This document shows, one piece after another, positions 7,602 through 16,310 of a stretch of 64,000 nt of DNA; within the stretch, counting starts at the first letter, position 1; the number at the start of each line of letters is the position of its first letter. A program made the translations under genes and the position numbers. Source of the DNA: Halomonas sp. YLGW01 (lineage in GTDB: Bacteria > Pseudomonadota > Gammaproteobacteria > Pseudomonadales > Halomonadaceae); assembly GCF_014840935.1 (NCBI RefSeq), contig NZ_CP062005.1:2976001-3040000 (forward strand), read 5' to 3'. Under the pieces are notes generated by a model. It saw nothing but the letters and a program-made list of their open reading frames with translations, was not told where the DNA came from and did not search any database.

Positions 7602-9638
7602 TTGCGTGCCGCCGACGACCGCCCCGTGCCCCTGCCGCCCCTGACCGCCCTCGAGACGGCGCACCTCGATTGGCCAAAGGACGACACCGACAGCGAGGCG
7701 CCCCACTCCAGCGCCTTCGATGATGTCTACTTCTCCCGCCAGGACGGCCGCGCCGAGACCGAGCACGTCTTCATCGATGCCAATCACCTGCCCGAGCGCT
7801 TCCAGGCCTGGCAGGGGCCGCGGCCCTTCGTGATCGGCGAGACCGGCTTCGGCACCGGCCTCAACATGCTGTGCGCCTGGGCCGCCTTCGAGCGCCATGC
7901 GTCGGCCCCGGCGCGGCTGCACCTGGTCTCCACCGAGCGCTTCCCGATGCGGCGCGAGGATCTCGCCCGGGCGCTGGCCGCCTGGCCGGAGTTTCAGGAC
8001 AAGGCCGCCTGTCTCGTCGCCCAGTGGCCGGCGCCGGTGGCCGGGGTGCATCGACTGCACCTGGGCGCGCGGGTGATCCTGGACCTGCACTTCGGCGACA
8101 GCGCCGAGCGATTCGGCCAGCTCGATGGCCGGGTCGATGCCTGGTTCCTGGATGGCTTCGCGCCGTCCAAGAACCCCGAGATGTGGCAGCCCGCACTCTT
8201 CACCGCCATGGCCCGCGCCAGCCGCCCCGGTGCCACCTTCGCCACCTTCACCTGCGCAGGCGTGGTCAAGCGCGGCCTCAAGGCGGCGGGCTTCGCCTGG
8301 CGCAAGGTGCCCGGGCACGGGCGCAAGCGCGAGATGCTCGCCGGCGAGATGGAAACGCCGCCCGTCCATGACCCGCGCCCCACCACGCCCTGGTTCGCCC
8401 CGCCCGCGGCAGGGCCCGCTCGCCATGTCGCGGTGATCGGCGCAGGGCTCGCCGGCACCACGGTGGCGGCGGCGCTGGCGCGGCGCGGCGTGGCGGTGAC
8501 CCTGATCGAGCGCGAGGCTCCCGGCGCCGGCGGCTCGGGCAACCGCCAGGGCGCGCTCTACGTGAAGCTCGCCGCCGAGACCAACCCGCAGAGCCGCGTG
8601 TATCTCGGCGGGCTCCTGTACAGCCGGCGCTGGCTGTCGATGCTGGACCCCGAGCGCACCCTGTGGGATGACTGCGGCGTGCTGCAGCTGGCGACCACCG
8701 AGCGGGAAGCCAAACGCCAGGCACGATTCCTGGCCAACCATGCGCTGCCGAAGGAAGTGGTAACGGGCGTGGATGCCGCGGCGGCCTCCGCGCGTGCAGG
8801 CGTGGCCATCGAATCACCGGGGCTCGACTATTCAGGCGCCGGCTGGGTGCGGCCGGACCTCTTGTGCGCACGCCTCGCCGCGACGCCGGGCATCACCCTG
8901 CGCCACGGCGAGGTCACCGATCTCGCCTCAAATGAAGACGGCTGGACGCTGACGCTTGCAGGCGGCGAGCCCCTCGCCGCCGATCAGGTGGTGGTAGCCA
9001 CGGCGGCGCTGGCCAACCGCTTCAGCCAGACCGAGGCACTGCCGCTGCAGCCAATTCGAGGCCAGGTCAGCGCCGTCAGGCTCCCTCAGGGCGTTGACCT
9101 GCCGGCGCTGTCCCGGGTGGTCTGCGCCGGCGGCTATGTGCCCCCGGCGGCGGACGGGGTGCTGAGCTTCGGTGCCACCTTCGTGCCTCATGACACCGAC
9201 ACGGCGCTGCGCGACGCCGAACATGCGGCGAACCTCGCCGAACTGGAGGCGAGCCTGCCGAGTCTGGTCGAGGCCCTGCGCGAGGCCGGGGTCGATCTGG
9301 ATCCCGCCCACCTCGAAGGCCGGGTGGCGATTCGCGCGGCGAGTCCCGACAAGACGCCCTACGCAGGCCCGGTGCCGGACGCCGCCCAATGGCGCGAGGC
9401 CTACGCGACGCTTGCCAAGGATGCCCGGCGCATCCCTTCGACGCCTGGCGCCCATCACGACGGCCTGTGGATCAGTGCCGCTCATGGCTCCCGCGGGCTC
9501 GCCAGCGCGCCGCTCTGCGCCGAGGTGATCGCCTCACGGATCTGCGACGAGCCGCTGCCGGTGGAACGGGCACTGGCCGATCACCTGCATCCGGGGCGTC
9601 GACTGATCAGCGAGCTGATCAAGGGCCAGAGGGCCTGA
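7602..9638 (+). CDS. mnmC: MnmC, bifunctional tRNA wobble-uridine enzyme
   Basis: A 678-residue two-domain enzyme that completes mnm5s2U at the tRNA wobble position. The N-terminal methyltransferase half (about 1-240) has the SAM-binding stretch VIGETGFGTGLNML and the WFLDGFAPSKNPEMW block. The C-terminal FAD-dependent oxidoreductase half has the dinucleotide-binding VIGAGLAGTTVAAALARRG near residue 277 and a C-terminal HGSRGLASAPL. The C-terminal half removes the carboxymethyl group and the N-terminal half methylates. The start is TTG 7602, with CCGGAG about 8 bases upstream. The gene stands alone, with a DnaA-box-like cluster about 105 bp upstream. Confidence 0.94.
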   Translation: MRAADDRPVPLPPLTALETAHLDWPKDDTDSEAPHSSAFDDVYFSRQDGRAETEHVFIDANHLPERFQAWQGPRPFVIGETGFGTGLNMLCAWAAFERHASAPARLHLVSTERFPMRREDLARALAAWPEFQDKAACLVAQWPAPVAGVHRLHLGARVILDLHFGDSAERFGQLDGRVDAWFLDGFAPSKNPEMWQPALFTAMARASRPGATFATFTCAGVVKRGLKAAGFAWRKVPGHGRKREMLAGEMETPPVHDPRPTTPWFAPPAAGPARHVAVIGAGLAGTTVAAALARRGVAVTLIEREAPGAGGSGNRQGALYVKLAAETNPQSRVYLGGLLYSRRWLSMLDPERTLWDDCGVLQLATTEREAKRQARFLANHALPKEVVTGVDAAAASARAGVAIESPGLDYSGAGWVRPDLLCARLAATPGITLRHGEVTDLASNEDGWTLTLAGGEPLAADQVVVATAALANRFSQTEALPLQPIRGQVSAVRLPQGVDLPALSRVVCAGGYVPPAADGVLSFGATFVPHDTDTALRDAEHAANLAELEASLPSLVEALREAGVDLDPAHLEGRVAIRAASPDKTPYAGPVPDAAQWREAYATLAKDARRIPSTPGAHHDGLWISAAHGSRGLASAPLCAEVIASRICDEPLPVERALADHLHPGRRLISELIKGQRA

Positions 9639-9660
9639 CTCACCCCCTCACGGGTCTGAG

Positions 9661-9711
9661 GCGGGCTTGTGGATTAAGTGGGCTCGCGGCTTATGCGGGC
9701 TCGCGGCGCTC
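9661..9711 (-). repeat. 17-bp tandem repeat over the LysR gene stop codon
   Basis: Three imperfect copies of a 17-bp unit lie at 9661-9677, 9678-9694 and 9695-9711 (GCGGGCTCGCGGCTTAT type). The LysR stop (complement of tta at 9691-9693) is in the middle copy, and the outermost copy repeats a TAA in the same place in the unit. The array sits in the short gap between convergent mnmC and the LysR gene. Confidence 0.85.
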
Positions 9712-10599
9712 GATCTCCGCGGTCACCCAGCGGATGATCTCGCCGATCAGGGCGCTGTGGGCATAGCGGGTGCGCAGAATATAGCCATGGCTCTCGCGGC
9801 GGATCGGCGGCGCCAGGGGGATCAGGCTGCCGTCCTTGAGCGCCTCCTCGACCAGCAGGTCCCAGCCCAGGGCGATACCCTTGCCGGCCTGAGCCGCATT
9901 GATCAGCAGCGGATAGTTGTTGTAGCGGAACACGGCCCCCTGCTCCTCGAAGGGTACGCCCGCCAGGGCACACCATTCCCGCCAGTCGATCCAGCGCGAG
10001 TTGCGCTCGTCCATGTGCAAAAGCGAAAGCTCCATCCAGCGGGCCGGGGCGTCCCCCGCCTCGAGCCCATGCTCGGCGGCGAAGGCGGGGCTACAGACCG
10101 GAAACACCTCCTCGGGCGTGAAGAGATCGCCCGGTTCGCTCTCGCGGTCGCAGTGGATGGCAATATCGGCGCGATGGTCCTGATCGTCCCGGTCCACCGC
10201 CAGCACCTCGATATCCACCTGGGGGAAGGCCGCCTCGAGCCGGGAGAGCCTCGGCAGCAGCCAGAGATGGGCGAAACCGAAGTTGGCGGCGATCAGCACC
10301 CGAGGCCGGGTCGAGCGCGCCCGGGCCCTGAGCGCCCGGGTGGCGCTGTCGATGCGATTAAGCGCAGGCGCGATCTCATCGTAGAAGCGCAACGCCTCCC
10401 GGGTGGGTTCAAGGCCCCCGCCGCTGCGTTCGAAGAGCACCAGCCCCACCTGGCCCTCGAGGCCGCGGATGCGCTGGGAGATCGCCGGCTGGGTGGCCCC
10501 CAGCGCCTTGGCCGCGGCGGTCAGCGAGCCGAGGCGCAGAGTGGTTTCAAACGCGCTAAGCGCCTTGAGGCTAGGCAGTACGTCGTCGGTGTCGGCCAT
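9691..10599 (-). CDS. LysR-family regulator (GcvA-like), probable tmpAB regulator
   Basis: A 302-residue LysR-type regulator. The N-terminal winged helix is PSLKALSAFETTLRLGSLTAAAKALGATQPAISQRIRGLE (residues 9-48), followed by a substrate-binding domain with the GcvA-like pattern of a divalent sensor fold (VDIEVLAVDRDDQDHRADIAI). It is transcribed divergently from the tmpA-like gene with a 93-bp shared gap, the usual arrangement for a regulator and its target. The inducer is unknown; a phosphonate or quaternary amine from the adjacent pathway is an inference. Its 3' end carries a 17-bp tandem repeat. Confidence 0.9.
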   Translation of the reverse strand: MADTDDVLPSLKALSAFETTLRLGSLTAAAKALGATQPAISQRIRGLEGQVGLVLFERSGGGLEPTREALRFYDEIAPALNRIDSATRALRARARSTRPRVLIAANFGFAHLWLLPRLSRLEAAFPQVDIEVLAVDRDDQDHRADIAIHCDRESEPGDLFTPEEVFPVCSPAFAAEHGLEAGDAPARWMELSLLHMDERNSRWIDWREWCALAGVPFEEQGAVFRYNNYPLLINAAQAGKGIALGWDLLVEEALKDGSLIPLAPPIRRESHGYILRTRYAHSALIGEIIRWVTAEIERREPA

Positions 10600-10614
10600 A
10601 AGGCAACTCTATGG

Positions 10615-10664
10615 GATGCATAAGATGGGCGCGCCTTCCTGGCGCCTGGCCGATGCGTAGAATG
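10615..10664 (+). promoter_or_regulatory. Direct repeats and -10 element before tmpA
   Basis: GATGCATAAGATG (10615-10627) recurs as GATGCGTAGAATG (10652-10664). The second copy contains a good -10 (TAGAAT, 10658-10663) with no matching -35, as expected at an activator-dependent promoter. The repeats are candidate LysR sites. Confidence 0.4.
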
Positions 10665-10692
10665 CCGGCCCACACGTTTCGTCAGGGCCAAG

Positions 10693-11850
10693 ATGATGTC
10701 AGACCCCATGTTTCACGTCCAAGAATCCCCCGCCAAGGTCTTCGCCACAGATGCCTCTGGTACCCGCACCGAGCTGCCGGCCCTGTGGCTTCGCGAGCGC
10801 TGCCAGGAGCCGGAGAGCCTCGACGGCCCCACCCAGCAGCGCCTGTTCAACCCGCACCAGCTCGACGCGGACCTGGCCCTGGTGGCGGCCGAACACCTCG
10901 GTGGCCATTGGGCCCGGCTGACCTTCAGCGACGGCCACACCGGGCGCTATGACCTGCGCCACTTCGCCGATGACTTCGACCATGACGATGGCCTGCCCGC
11001 CCCGCGTCCCTGGACCAGCGACATCGATTTCGCCTGCATCACCCGGGACTGGGAGACGCTCTCGGATCACGACGCCTTCCGCGAAGCTCTCGAGACCTAC
11101 CTGCGCCACGGGGTGATCATCCTCAGGAACGTGCCCACCGACGGCGCGCGCCTGGTCGAGGTAGGCGAGACCTTCGGCCACGTGCGCTCGACCAACTTCG
11201 GCAAGTACTTCGAGGTCTGCTCGCGCCCCGAGTCCAACGACCTGGCCTATCGCAGCGTGCCCCTGGCGCCGCACACCGACAACCCCTATCGCGACCCGGT
11301 GCCCGGCATCCAGCTGCTGCACTGCCTGACCAATGAGACCACCGGCGGCCTGTCGACGCTGGTCGACAGCCTGGCCGCCGCCGAGCAGCTGCGCGCCGAG
11401 GACCCGGAGGGCTATCGCCTGCTGGCCACCGTACCGGTGCGCTTCCGCTTCATCGACGACGGAGTCGAGCTGATCGAACGTCGGCCGATGATCCACCTCG
11501 ACGCCATGGGCCAGATGGACGGCGTGCACTACAGCCCGCGTCTGGACTATCTGCCGCTGATGGACGAGGAAAGCACCAAGGCGTTTCATCGCGCCCGCCG
11601 CCGCCTCGGTGAGCTGTTCTCCCACCCGGACTACGAAATCCAGTTCGCCCTGGGCGATGGTGAGCTGATGATGTTCGACAACAACCGGGTGCTGCATGGC
11701 CGCACCTCCTACGACCAGAACGAGGGCTTCCGCCACCTGCAGGGCTGCTACATCGACCGTGACGGCCCCACCGGCCATTACCGGGCGATCGTCAAGCAAG
11801 AGCGCGCCTATCAAGCCACCGCCACCACCGAGAGCGTGACTGCCGCATGA
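10693..11850 (+). CDS. tmpA: TmpA-like Fe(II)/2-oxoglutarate dioxygenase
   Basis: A 385-residue cytoplasmic dioxygenase of the gamma-butyrobetaine hydroxylase family. Visible Fe ligands are His194 and Asp196 (APHTDNPYRDP) and His335 (NNRVLHGRTSY), with the 2-oxoglutarate-binding Arg just after. By itself it could be a gamma-butyrobetaine or trimethyllysine hydroxylase. The adjoining HD-oxygenase gene points instead to TmpA, which hydroxylates C1 of 2-trimethylaminoethylphosphonate. It is the first gene of a two-gene operon; its stop overlaps the next start by 4 bases (ATGA). Two ATGs stand in tandem at 10693. A carnitine-biosynthetic role cannot be excluded from sequence. Confidence 0.75.
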   Translation: MMSDPMFHVQESPAKVFATDASGTRTELPALWLRERCQEPESLDGPTQQRLFNPHQLDADLALVAAEHLGGHWARLTFSDGHTGRYDLRHFADDFDHDDGLPAPRPWTSDIDFACITRDWETLSDHDAFREALETYLRHGVIILRNVPTDGARLVEVGETFGHVRSTNFGKYFEVCSRPESNDLAYRSVPLAPHTDNPYRDPVPGIQLLHCLTNETTGGLSTLVDSLAAAEQLRAEDPEGYRLLATVPVRFRFIDDGVELIERRPMIHLDAMGQMDGVHYSPRLDYLPLMDEESTKAFHRARRRLGELFSHPDYEIQFALGDGELMMFDNNRVLHGRTSYDQNEGFRHLQGCYIDRDGPTGHYRAIVKQERAYQATATTESVTAA

Positions 11851-12437
11851 ATACCGTATCGTTCACCCAGATGAAGGATGGCACCAAGGACGAGTACATG
11901 ATGCTCGGCGAACTCGAGGAGCGCTTCGTCGAGGCGCTTCCCGAGCGCATCCTCGAGGCCCTCAAGGCGCTGGAGAACACCCTCTCCGGCTACCAGGTCT
12001 CGCGGCTCGAGCATGTGCTGCAGTCCGCCACCCGCGCCGAGGATGACGGCGAGGACGAGGAGATGATCGTGGCGGCGCTGATCCACGACCTCGGCGACGA
12101 CCTGGCGCCCCACAATCACTCCCAGTACGCCGCGTCCATCATCCGCCCCTATGTGCGGGCCGAGGTGACCTGGATCATCGAGCACCATGGGCTGTTCCAG
12201 AACTACTACTACATCCACCACTTCGGCGGCGATCCGCTGGCACGGGACCGCTACCAGGATCACCCCTGGTATCAGCGCTGCGTCGACTTCTGCGAGCGCT
12301 GGGATCAGGCCTCCTTCGACCCGGACTACCCGACCCGGTCGCTCGAGCACTTCGCGCCCATGGTGCGGCGCATCTTCAGCCGCCCGGCCTTCGACCCGGC
12401 CTACGTCGGCGACGAGAGCGCCCGTCACCACCTCTGA
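11847..12437 (+). CDS. tmpB: TmpB-like HD-domain diiron oxygenase
   Basis: A 196-residue HD-superfamily protein resembling the PhnZ/TmpB mixed-valence diiron oxygenases. Candidate metal ligands are His56, the HD pair His80-Asp81 (ALIHDLGDDLAPHNH), His89/91, His113/114 (IIEHHGLFQ) and Asp153 (CERWDQASFDPDY). Tyr17, near the N-terminus, may be the tyrosine that guards the iron site in this family. TmpB cleaves the C-P bond of 1-hydroxy-2-trimethylaminoethylphosphonate to give glycine betaine aldehyde and phosphate. It is translationally coupled to tmpA. In a halophile the betaine product could serve as an osmoprotectant; that is inference. Confidence 0.78.
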   Translation: MNTVSFTQMKDGTKDEYMMLGELEERFVEALPERILEALKALENTLSGYQVSRLEHVLQSATRAEDDGEDEEMIVAALIHDLGDDLAPHNHSQYAASIIRPYVRAEVTWIIEHHGLFQNYYYIHHFGGDPLARDRYQDHPWYQRCVDFCERWDQASFDPDYPTRSLEHFAPMVRRIFSRPAFDPAYVGDESARHHL

Positions 12438-12479
12438 GGCACCGACCGGGCGCCCTGGCGCCTGACGGCGGGTCCTAAA

Positions 12480-12515
12480 CGACGCGGCCCCTGCTTGTGC
12501 AGGGGCCGCGTTCGC
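12480..12515. terminator. Strong hairpin between convergent tmpB and emrB
   Basis: CGCGGCCCCTGC (12483-12494) pairs perfectly with GCAGGGGCCGCG (12499-12510) across a 4-base loop. The flanking T content is weak on both sides. Its place between convergent genes suggests a bidirectional terminator. Confidence 0.75.
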
Positions 12516-12572
12516 ATGTGTGGCGTCATCCGACAGGTCGGCGCGCCGCCGTGTTTCAGGAGTCGCCCGGGT

Positions 12573-14138
12573 TCAGGCCGACAGCCGCCGCAGCAGGAAC
12601 ACCAGCGGCACGCTCAAAAGATAGATCAGCCCCATCCAGGTGAAGATGTCGTTGAAGGCCAGCACCTGGGCCTGCTGGGAGACCCGCTGCACCAGCATGC
12701 CGACGGCGGCGTGATAGGCATCCGGCACCGAGCCTGCGAGCATCGCCTGGTACTTGGCGATCTCCGCCACCACCACCTCGCGGCCGGTATCGATGGCCGG
12801 GACCAGCTGATTCCAGTGAAAGTCCTCGCGGATGTCGCGCACCGTGTCGAGCAGCGCCAGCCCCATGGCGCCACCGAGGTTGCGCATCACGTTGAAGAGC
12901 CCGCTGGCGTTGCCCACCTCGTCCGGCGGCAGGGTGCCCAGCGCGATCCGCGAGGCCGGGATGATGCACATGATCAGCCCCATGCCGCGCACGATCTGCG
13001 GCACGCAGAACTGCCAGAACCCGGACTCCACGGTGAGGTTGGCGTTCATCATGGTGCCCACCCCGACCAGCGCAAGGCCCAGGAACAGCAAGATCCGCAG
13101 GTCGAGGCGATTGGAGACCTGCCCCACCACCGGCGCACACAGGAACATCGTAAGCCCGGTGACGAACATCACCTGGCCGATCTGCAGGCTCGAATAGCCG
13201 CGCACATAGCCGAAGAACAGCGGCATGATGTAGACCAGCCCGTAGAGCGCGATGCCGATGATGAAGCCCATCCCGGCGCCGATCGCGAAGTTGCGGTTGG
13301 CGAAGGCGCGCAGATCGACGATCGGATGATCGCTTCGCAGGGTGCGGGTGAAGAACCACACCCCGGCCACCAGGCAGGCCAGGCTGAAGAGGATGATGCG
13401 GTCGCTTTCAAACCAGTCATCGCCGGGCCCCTCCTCGAGCACGAACTCCAGCGAGCCGAGGAACACCGCGATCAGCACCAGGCCGATCAGGTCGAGATGG
13501 CGCGCCAGCGCATGGTTGGGCTTGTCGATATCGAGGAAGGTCCAGGCGGCCCAGCATACCAGCACGCCGGGGATCAAGTTGGCCAGGAACAGCCAGTGCC
13601 AGCTCAGCGCCTCGGTGACATAGCCGCCCACCGTGGGGCCGATCGAGGGCGCCATGGTCACCACCATACCGATCACCGCCTGCACGCTGCCCATCACCCG
13701 CCGGGGAAAGATCGAGAAGCTCACCGCCTGAGTAATCGGGATCATCGCCCCACCCATGAAGCCCTGGATGGCGCGCAGCACGATGAGCTGCTCGATCGAG
13801 GTGGCAAGTGCGCAGCCCAGGCTCGCCAGGGTGAAACCGGCACAGGACAGGGTGAAGGCCACCCGGGTCGAGAGGATGCGCATCAGCATGCCCGACAGCG
13901 GGATCATCACGATCTCGGCGATCAGGTAGGACGTCTGCACCCAGGAGATCTCGTCCTCGCTGGCCGACAGCCCCGACTGGATCTCGTTGAGCGAGCTGGC
14001 GACGATCTGGATGTCCAGGATCGCCATGAACATGCCGAACACCGCGGCGATGAAGCCGACCCGCTGCCGCCAGGGCGGCATGTCGCTGACCGGTGCTGCA
14101 GAGGCTGAGACGGCCGGGGCGCCGGACCGCTCGCTCAC
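12573..14138 (-). CDS. emrB: DHA2-family multidrug efflux permease (EmrB-like)
   Basis: A 521-residue major-facilitator permease with about 14 hydrophobic segments, the DHA2 drug:proton antiporter layout. Typical features are FGMFMAILDIQIVASSLNEI in the first helix, SWVQTSYLIAEIVMIPLSG in helix 2 and the GGAMIPITQAVSFSIFP block. With the upstream HlyD-type adaptor it should form a tripartite pump with an outer-membrane TolC-like protein not encoded here. Its ATG overlaps the adaptor stop by 4 bases (ATGA). Substrates cannot be read from sequence. Confidence 0.93.
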   Translation of the reverse strand: MSERSGAPAVSASAAPVSDMPPWRQRVGFIAAVFGMFMAILDIQIVASSLNEIQSGLSASEDEISWVQTSYLIAEIVMIPLSGMLMRILSTRVAFTLSCAGFTLASLGCALATSIEQLIVLRAIQGFMGGAMIPITQAVSFSIFPRRVMGSVQAVIGMVVTMAPSIGPTVGGYVTEALSWHWLFLANLIPGVLVCWAAWTFLDIDKPNHALARHLDLIGLVLIAVFLGSLEFVLEEGPGDDWFESDRIILFSLACLVAGVWFFTRTLRSDHPIVDLRAFANRNFAIGAGMGFIIGIALYGLVYIMPLFFGYVRGYSSLQIGQVMFVTGLTMFLCAPVVGQVSNRLDLRILLFLGLALVGVGTMMNANLTVESGFWQFCVPQIVRGMGLIMCIIPASRIALGTLPPDEVGNASGLFNVMRNLGGAMGLALLDTVRDIREDFHWNQLVPAIDTGREVVVAEIAKYQAMLAGSVPDAYHAAVGMLVQRVSQQAQVLAFNDIFTWMGLIYLLSVPLVFLLRRLSA

Positions 14139-15379
14139 GAATCGGCCTGAGCGTCGGAGGAGGCGCCTGACGTCTCGACCCGCGCCTGAGCCACGCCGTC
14201 AGCGGGACCACCGGCCTCAGGGGAGCCTTGGTCGGGGGCCAGCTCGCGCGTGTCCACTTCAGGCACCGCCGACAGCCCGGCGCGCAACTGACTCAACGCC
14301 TCGATAGGGCCGGTGACGCGGATCTTGACCGGCACCCGCTGCACGATCTTGTTGAAGTTGCCGGTGGCGTTGTCCTGAGGCAGCAGACTGAACTCGGTGC
14401 CGGTGGCCGGCGACAGGCTGTCGACCACGCCATCAAAGGTGATGTCCGGGTAGGCATCCAGATGCACCTCGACCGGCTGGCCGACGCGAATCCGCGCAAG
14501 CTGGGTCTCCTTGAAGTTGGCCGCCACATAGGCCGACTCGATGGGCACCAGCTGCAAGAGCGTCAGCGACGGCTGGGCCAGGGTGCCGGCCTCGACGCTG
14601 AGGTTGCCGACGACGCCGTTGCGGGGGGCGACGATGCGGGTCTTGTCGAGCTGATGGCGGGCATAGTCGAGATCGGCGCTGGCGGCCTCCAGGGTGGCCT
14701 CGGCGCGGGTCACGTCGCTCTCGGCCACCGCCAGCTGGCGCTCGGCCGAGACCACCGCGGCACGGCTCTTGGCCAGGTTGGCCTCGGCGACCCGCAGCGC
14801 GGCCTGGTCGTCCTCGCGCTGCTGGCGCGAGCCATAGTTGTTGACGGCAAGCGAGGAGGAGCGCTCGAGGTGCTGGCGGGCCTGATCGACCTCCGCCTGA
14901 GCCGCCTGCTGCTGAGCCCTGGCCTGATCGATGGCCGCCTCCTGCAGGTCCACCTGGCGACGGGACTGGGCGATCGAGGCTGCCGCCACCGCCTGCTGGG
15001 CCTCGGCCTGGGTAACCCGGTCGCGATAGCTCTCGGCATCCAGGCGCACCAGCAGGTCGCCCCGCTTGACCGCCTGGTTGTCGTCCACCGCCACCTCGGC
15101 GACCCGCGCCGACAGCTCGGCGCGCACGGCCACGCTGTCGGTACGCACATAGGCGTTGTCGGTCTCCTCGATGAAGCGCCCGGTCTGCCACCAGCCCAGG
15201 CCCCACCAGACAAACGCCGCCAGGGCGATGAGCCCCGCCAGCGCGACCAGCATCCTGCCGCTCGATTTCCCGCGGGACCGGGAGGCACGGTGCGCGGACG
15301 AACCCTCGCTTTGGTTCGCGACCGCCCCCTCGCGCTGGCGCTCGTCCGGGGTCCCGCCCCGCTTGGCATCCGATGTCAT
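14135..15379 (-). CDS. emrA: HlyD/EmrA-type membrane fusion protein
   Basis: A 414-residue periplasmic adaptor. A cytoplasmic Ser/Arg-rich N-terminus leads to one membrane anchor (LVALAGLIALAAFVWWGLGW). Then come the barrel/lipoyl half (AYVRTDSVAVRAELSARVAE, with VKRGDLLVRLDAESYRDRV), a long Gln/Ala-rich coiled coil, and the second lipoyl half (IVAPRNGVVGNLSVEAGTL). The C-terminal tail is acidic and Ala-rich. I prefer ATG 15379, which has GAGGAG 5 bases upstream, over the GTG at 15385. It is the first gene of the efflux operon, under the TetR-type palindrome at 15449-15472. Confidence 0.93.
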   Translation of the reverse strand: MTSDAKRGGTPDERQREGAVANQSEGSSAHRASRSRGKSSGRMLVALAGLIALAAFVWWGLGWWQTGRFIEETDNAYVRTDSVAVRAELSARVAEVAVDDNQAVKRGDLLVRLDAESYRDRVTQAEAQQAVAAASIAQSRRQVDLQEAAIDQARAQQQAAQAEVDQARQHLERSSSLAVNNYGSRQQREDDQAALRVAEANLAKSRAAVVSAERQLAVAESDVTRAEATLEAASADLDYARHQLDKTRIVAPRNGVVGNLSVEAGTLAQPSLTLLQLVPIESAYVAANFKETQLARIRVGQPVEVHLDAYPDITFDGVVDSLSPATGTEFSLLPQDNATGNFNKIVQRVPVKIRVTGPIEALSQLRAGLSAVPEVDTRELAPDQGSPEAGGPADGVAQARVETSGASSDAQADS

Positions 15380-15448
15380 GGCCACTCCTCAACGCATGTC
15401 GTCCCGATGGGCTTCTCTGGAAAGTGAGCCCCCCGGGAGTGAAGCCCC

Positions 15449-15472
15449 GTAGTGTAATGAATGCTACACTAC
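15449..15472. promoter_or_regulatory. TetR-type operator between emrA and its regulator
   Basis: GTAGTGTA (15449-15456) and TACACTAC (15465-15472) are perfect 8-bp inverted arms with an 8-base centre. On the minus strand TAGTCA-17-TACACT overlaps it as a plausible emrA promoter, so repressor binding would block transcription. Confidence 0.75.
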
Positions 15473-15557
15473 ATGACTACCATGAACCGATCGTCGCCCT
15501 TGGCGCGCCCTATCTTATGCTTGAGGAGCCACTCGCATGGCCCCGACAGGAGTGTGA

Positions 15558-16226
15558 ATGCCCCGCTCGACCCCAACCGATGCCCGCGACTTCCCTGACA
15601 AGACCGATGCCTCCCTTACCCCACGCGGCATGGCACGTCGCGAACGGCTGCTGGACGCCGCTCGCGACGTCTTCCTCGAGCAGGGCTATGCCGGCGCCAG
15701 CGTCAACGAGGTAGTGGCTCGCGCCGGCGGCTCACTGGCGACGCTGTACAAGCAGTTCGGCAACAAGGAGGGGCTGTTCACGGCGGCCATGGAGCGCCAT
15801 ATCGGCACCGCCTGGGCGGTACTGGAAGAGGGGCGCCGGGACCGTCAGGCCCCCGAACAGGTGCTTTATGAGCTCGGCCGCCGCATGCTGGCGCTGGTGT
15901 TCGATCCGGGCGTGATCCGCCTGGTGCGCGGCCTGGCCTTCGAGGCCGAACGGGCGCCCGAGCTGGGCGAGCTGTTCCTCACCCGCGGCCCCGATCAGAC
16001 CCGCCAGGCGCTCGCCACCTACCTGGGCGATCAGGTCGACAGCGGCCGCCTCGATCTCGACGATCCGCGTGAAGCGGCCGGCATGTTCATGGGCATGCTG
16101 CTCGGTGAATGGCACATCGATGCCCTGCTCGGCCGTGACCTGCGCCTGGACGAGGCGCAGCGCGACGCCCGAGCCAGGCGCTGCGTGGCGATCTTCCTAT
16201 CGGGCGTCACCCAGCCGTCGGCCTGA
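15558..16226 (+). CDS. TetR-family repressor of the efflux operon
   Basis: A 222-residue TetR/AcrR-family regulator. The N-terminal three-helix DNA-binding domain is clear: RRERLLDAARDVFLEQGYAG, then ASVNEVVARAGGSLATLYKQF and GNKEGLF (residues ~27-75). The C-terminal half is a helical ligand-binding domain of the AefR-like type. It is divergent from emrAB and faces a 24-bp palindrome in the shared gap, so autoregulation and repression of the pump are likely. AGGAG lies 6 bases before ATG 15558. The ligand is unknown. Confidence 0.92.
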   Translation: MPRSTPTDARDFPDKTDASLTPRGMARRERLLDAARDVFLEQGYAGASVNEVVARAGGSLATLYKQFGNKEGLFTAAMERHIGTAWAVLEEGRRDRQAPEQVLYELGRRMLALVFDPGVIRLVRGLAFEAERAPELGELFLTRGPDQTRQALATYLGDQVDSGRLDLDDPREAAGMFMGMLLGEWHIDALLGRDLRLDEAQRDARARRCVAIFLSGVTQPSA

Positions 16227-16310
16227 GGCTTTCTCTGGGGCCGTATCCAGGACTCATCCAGGTGCTGCCAAGGCATGCAGCGCCTGATGATCGAGGCAGC
16301 GATAGCTGAA

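Noticed and set aside
10693..11850. Straight annotation as gamma-butyrobetaine hydroxylase
   Set aside because: The active-site motifs fit, but the overlapping HD-oxygenase gene is the partner of TmpA, and no carnitine genes are nearby. Kept only as an alternative.
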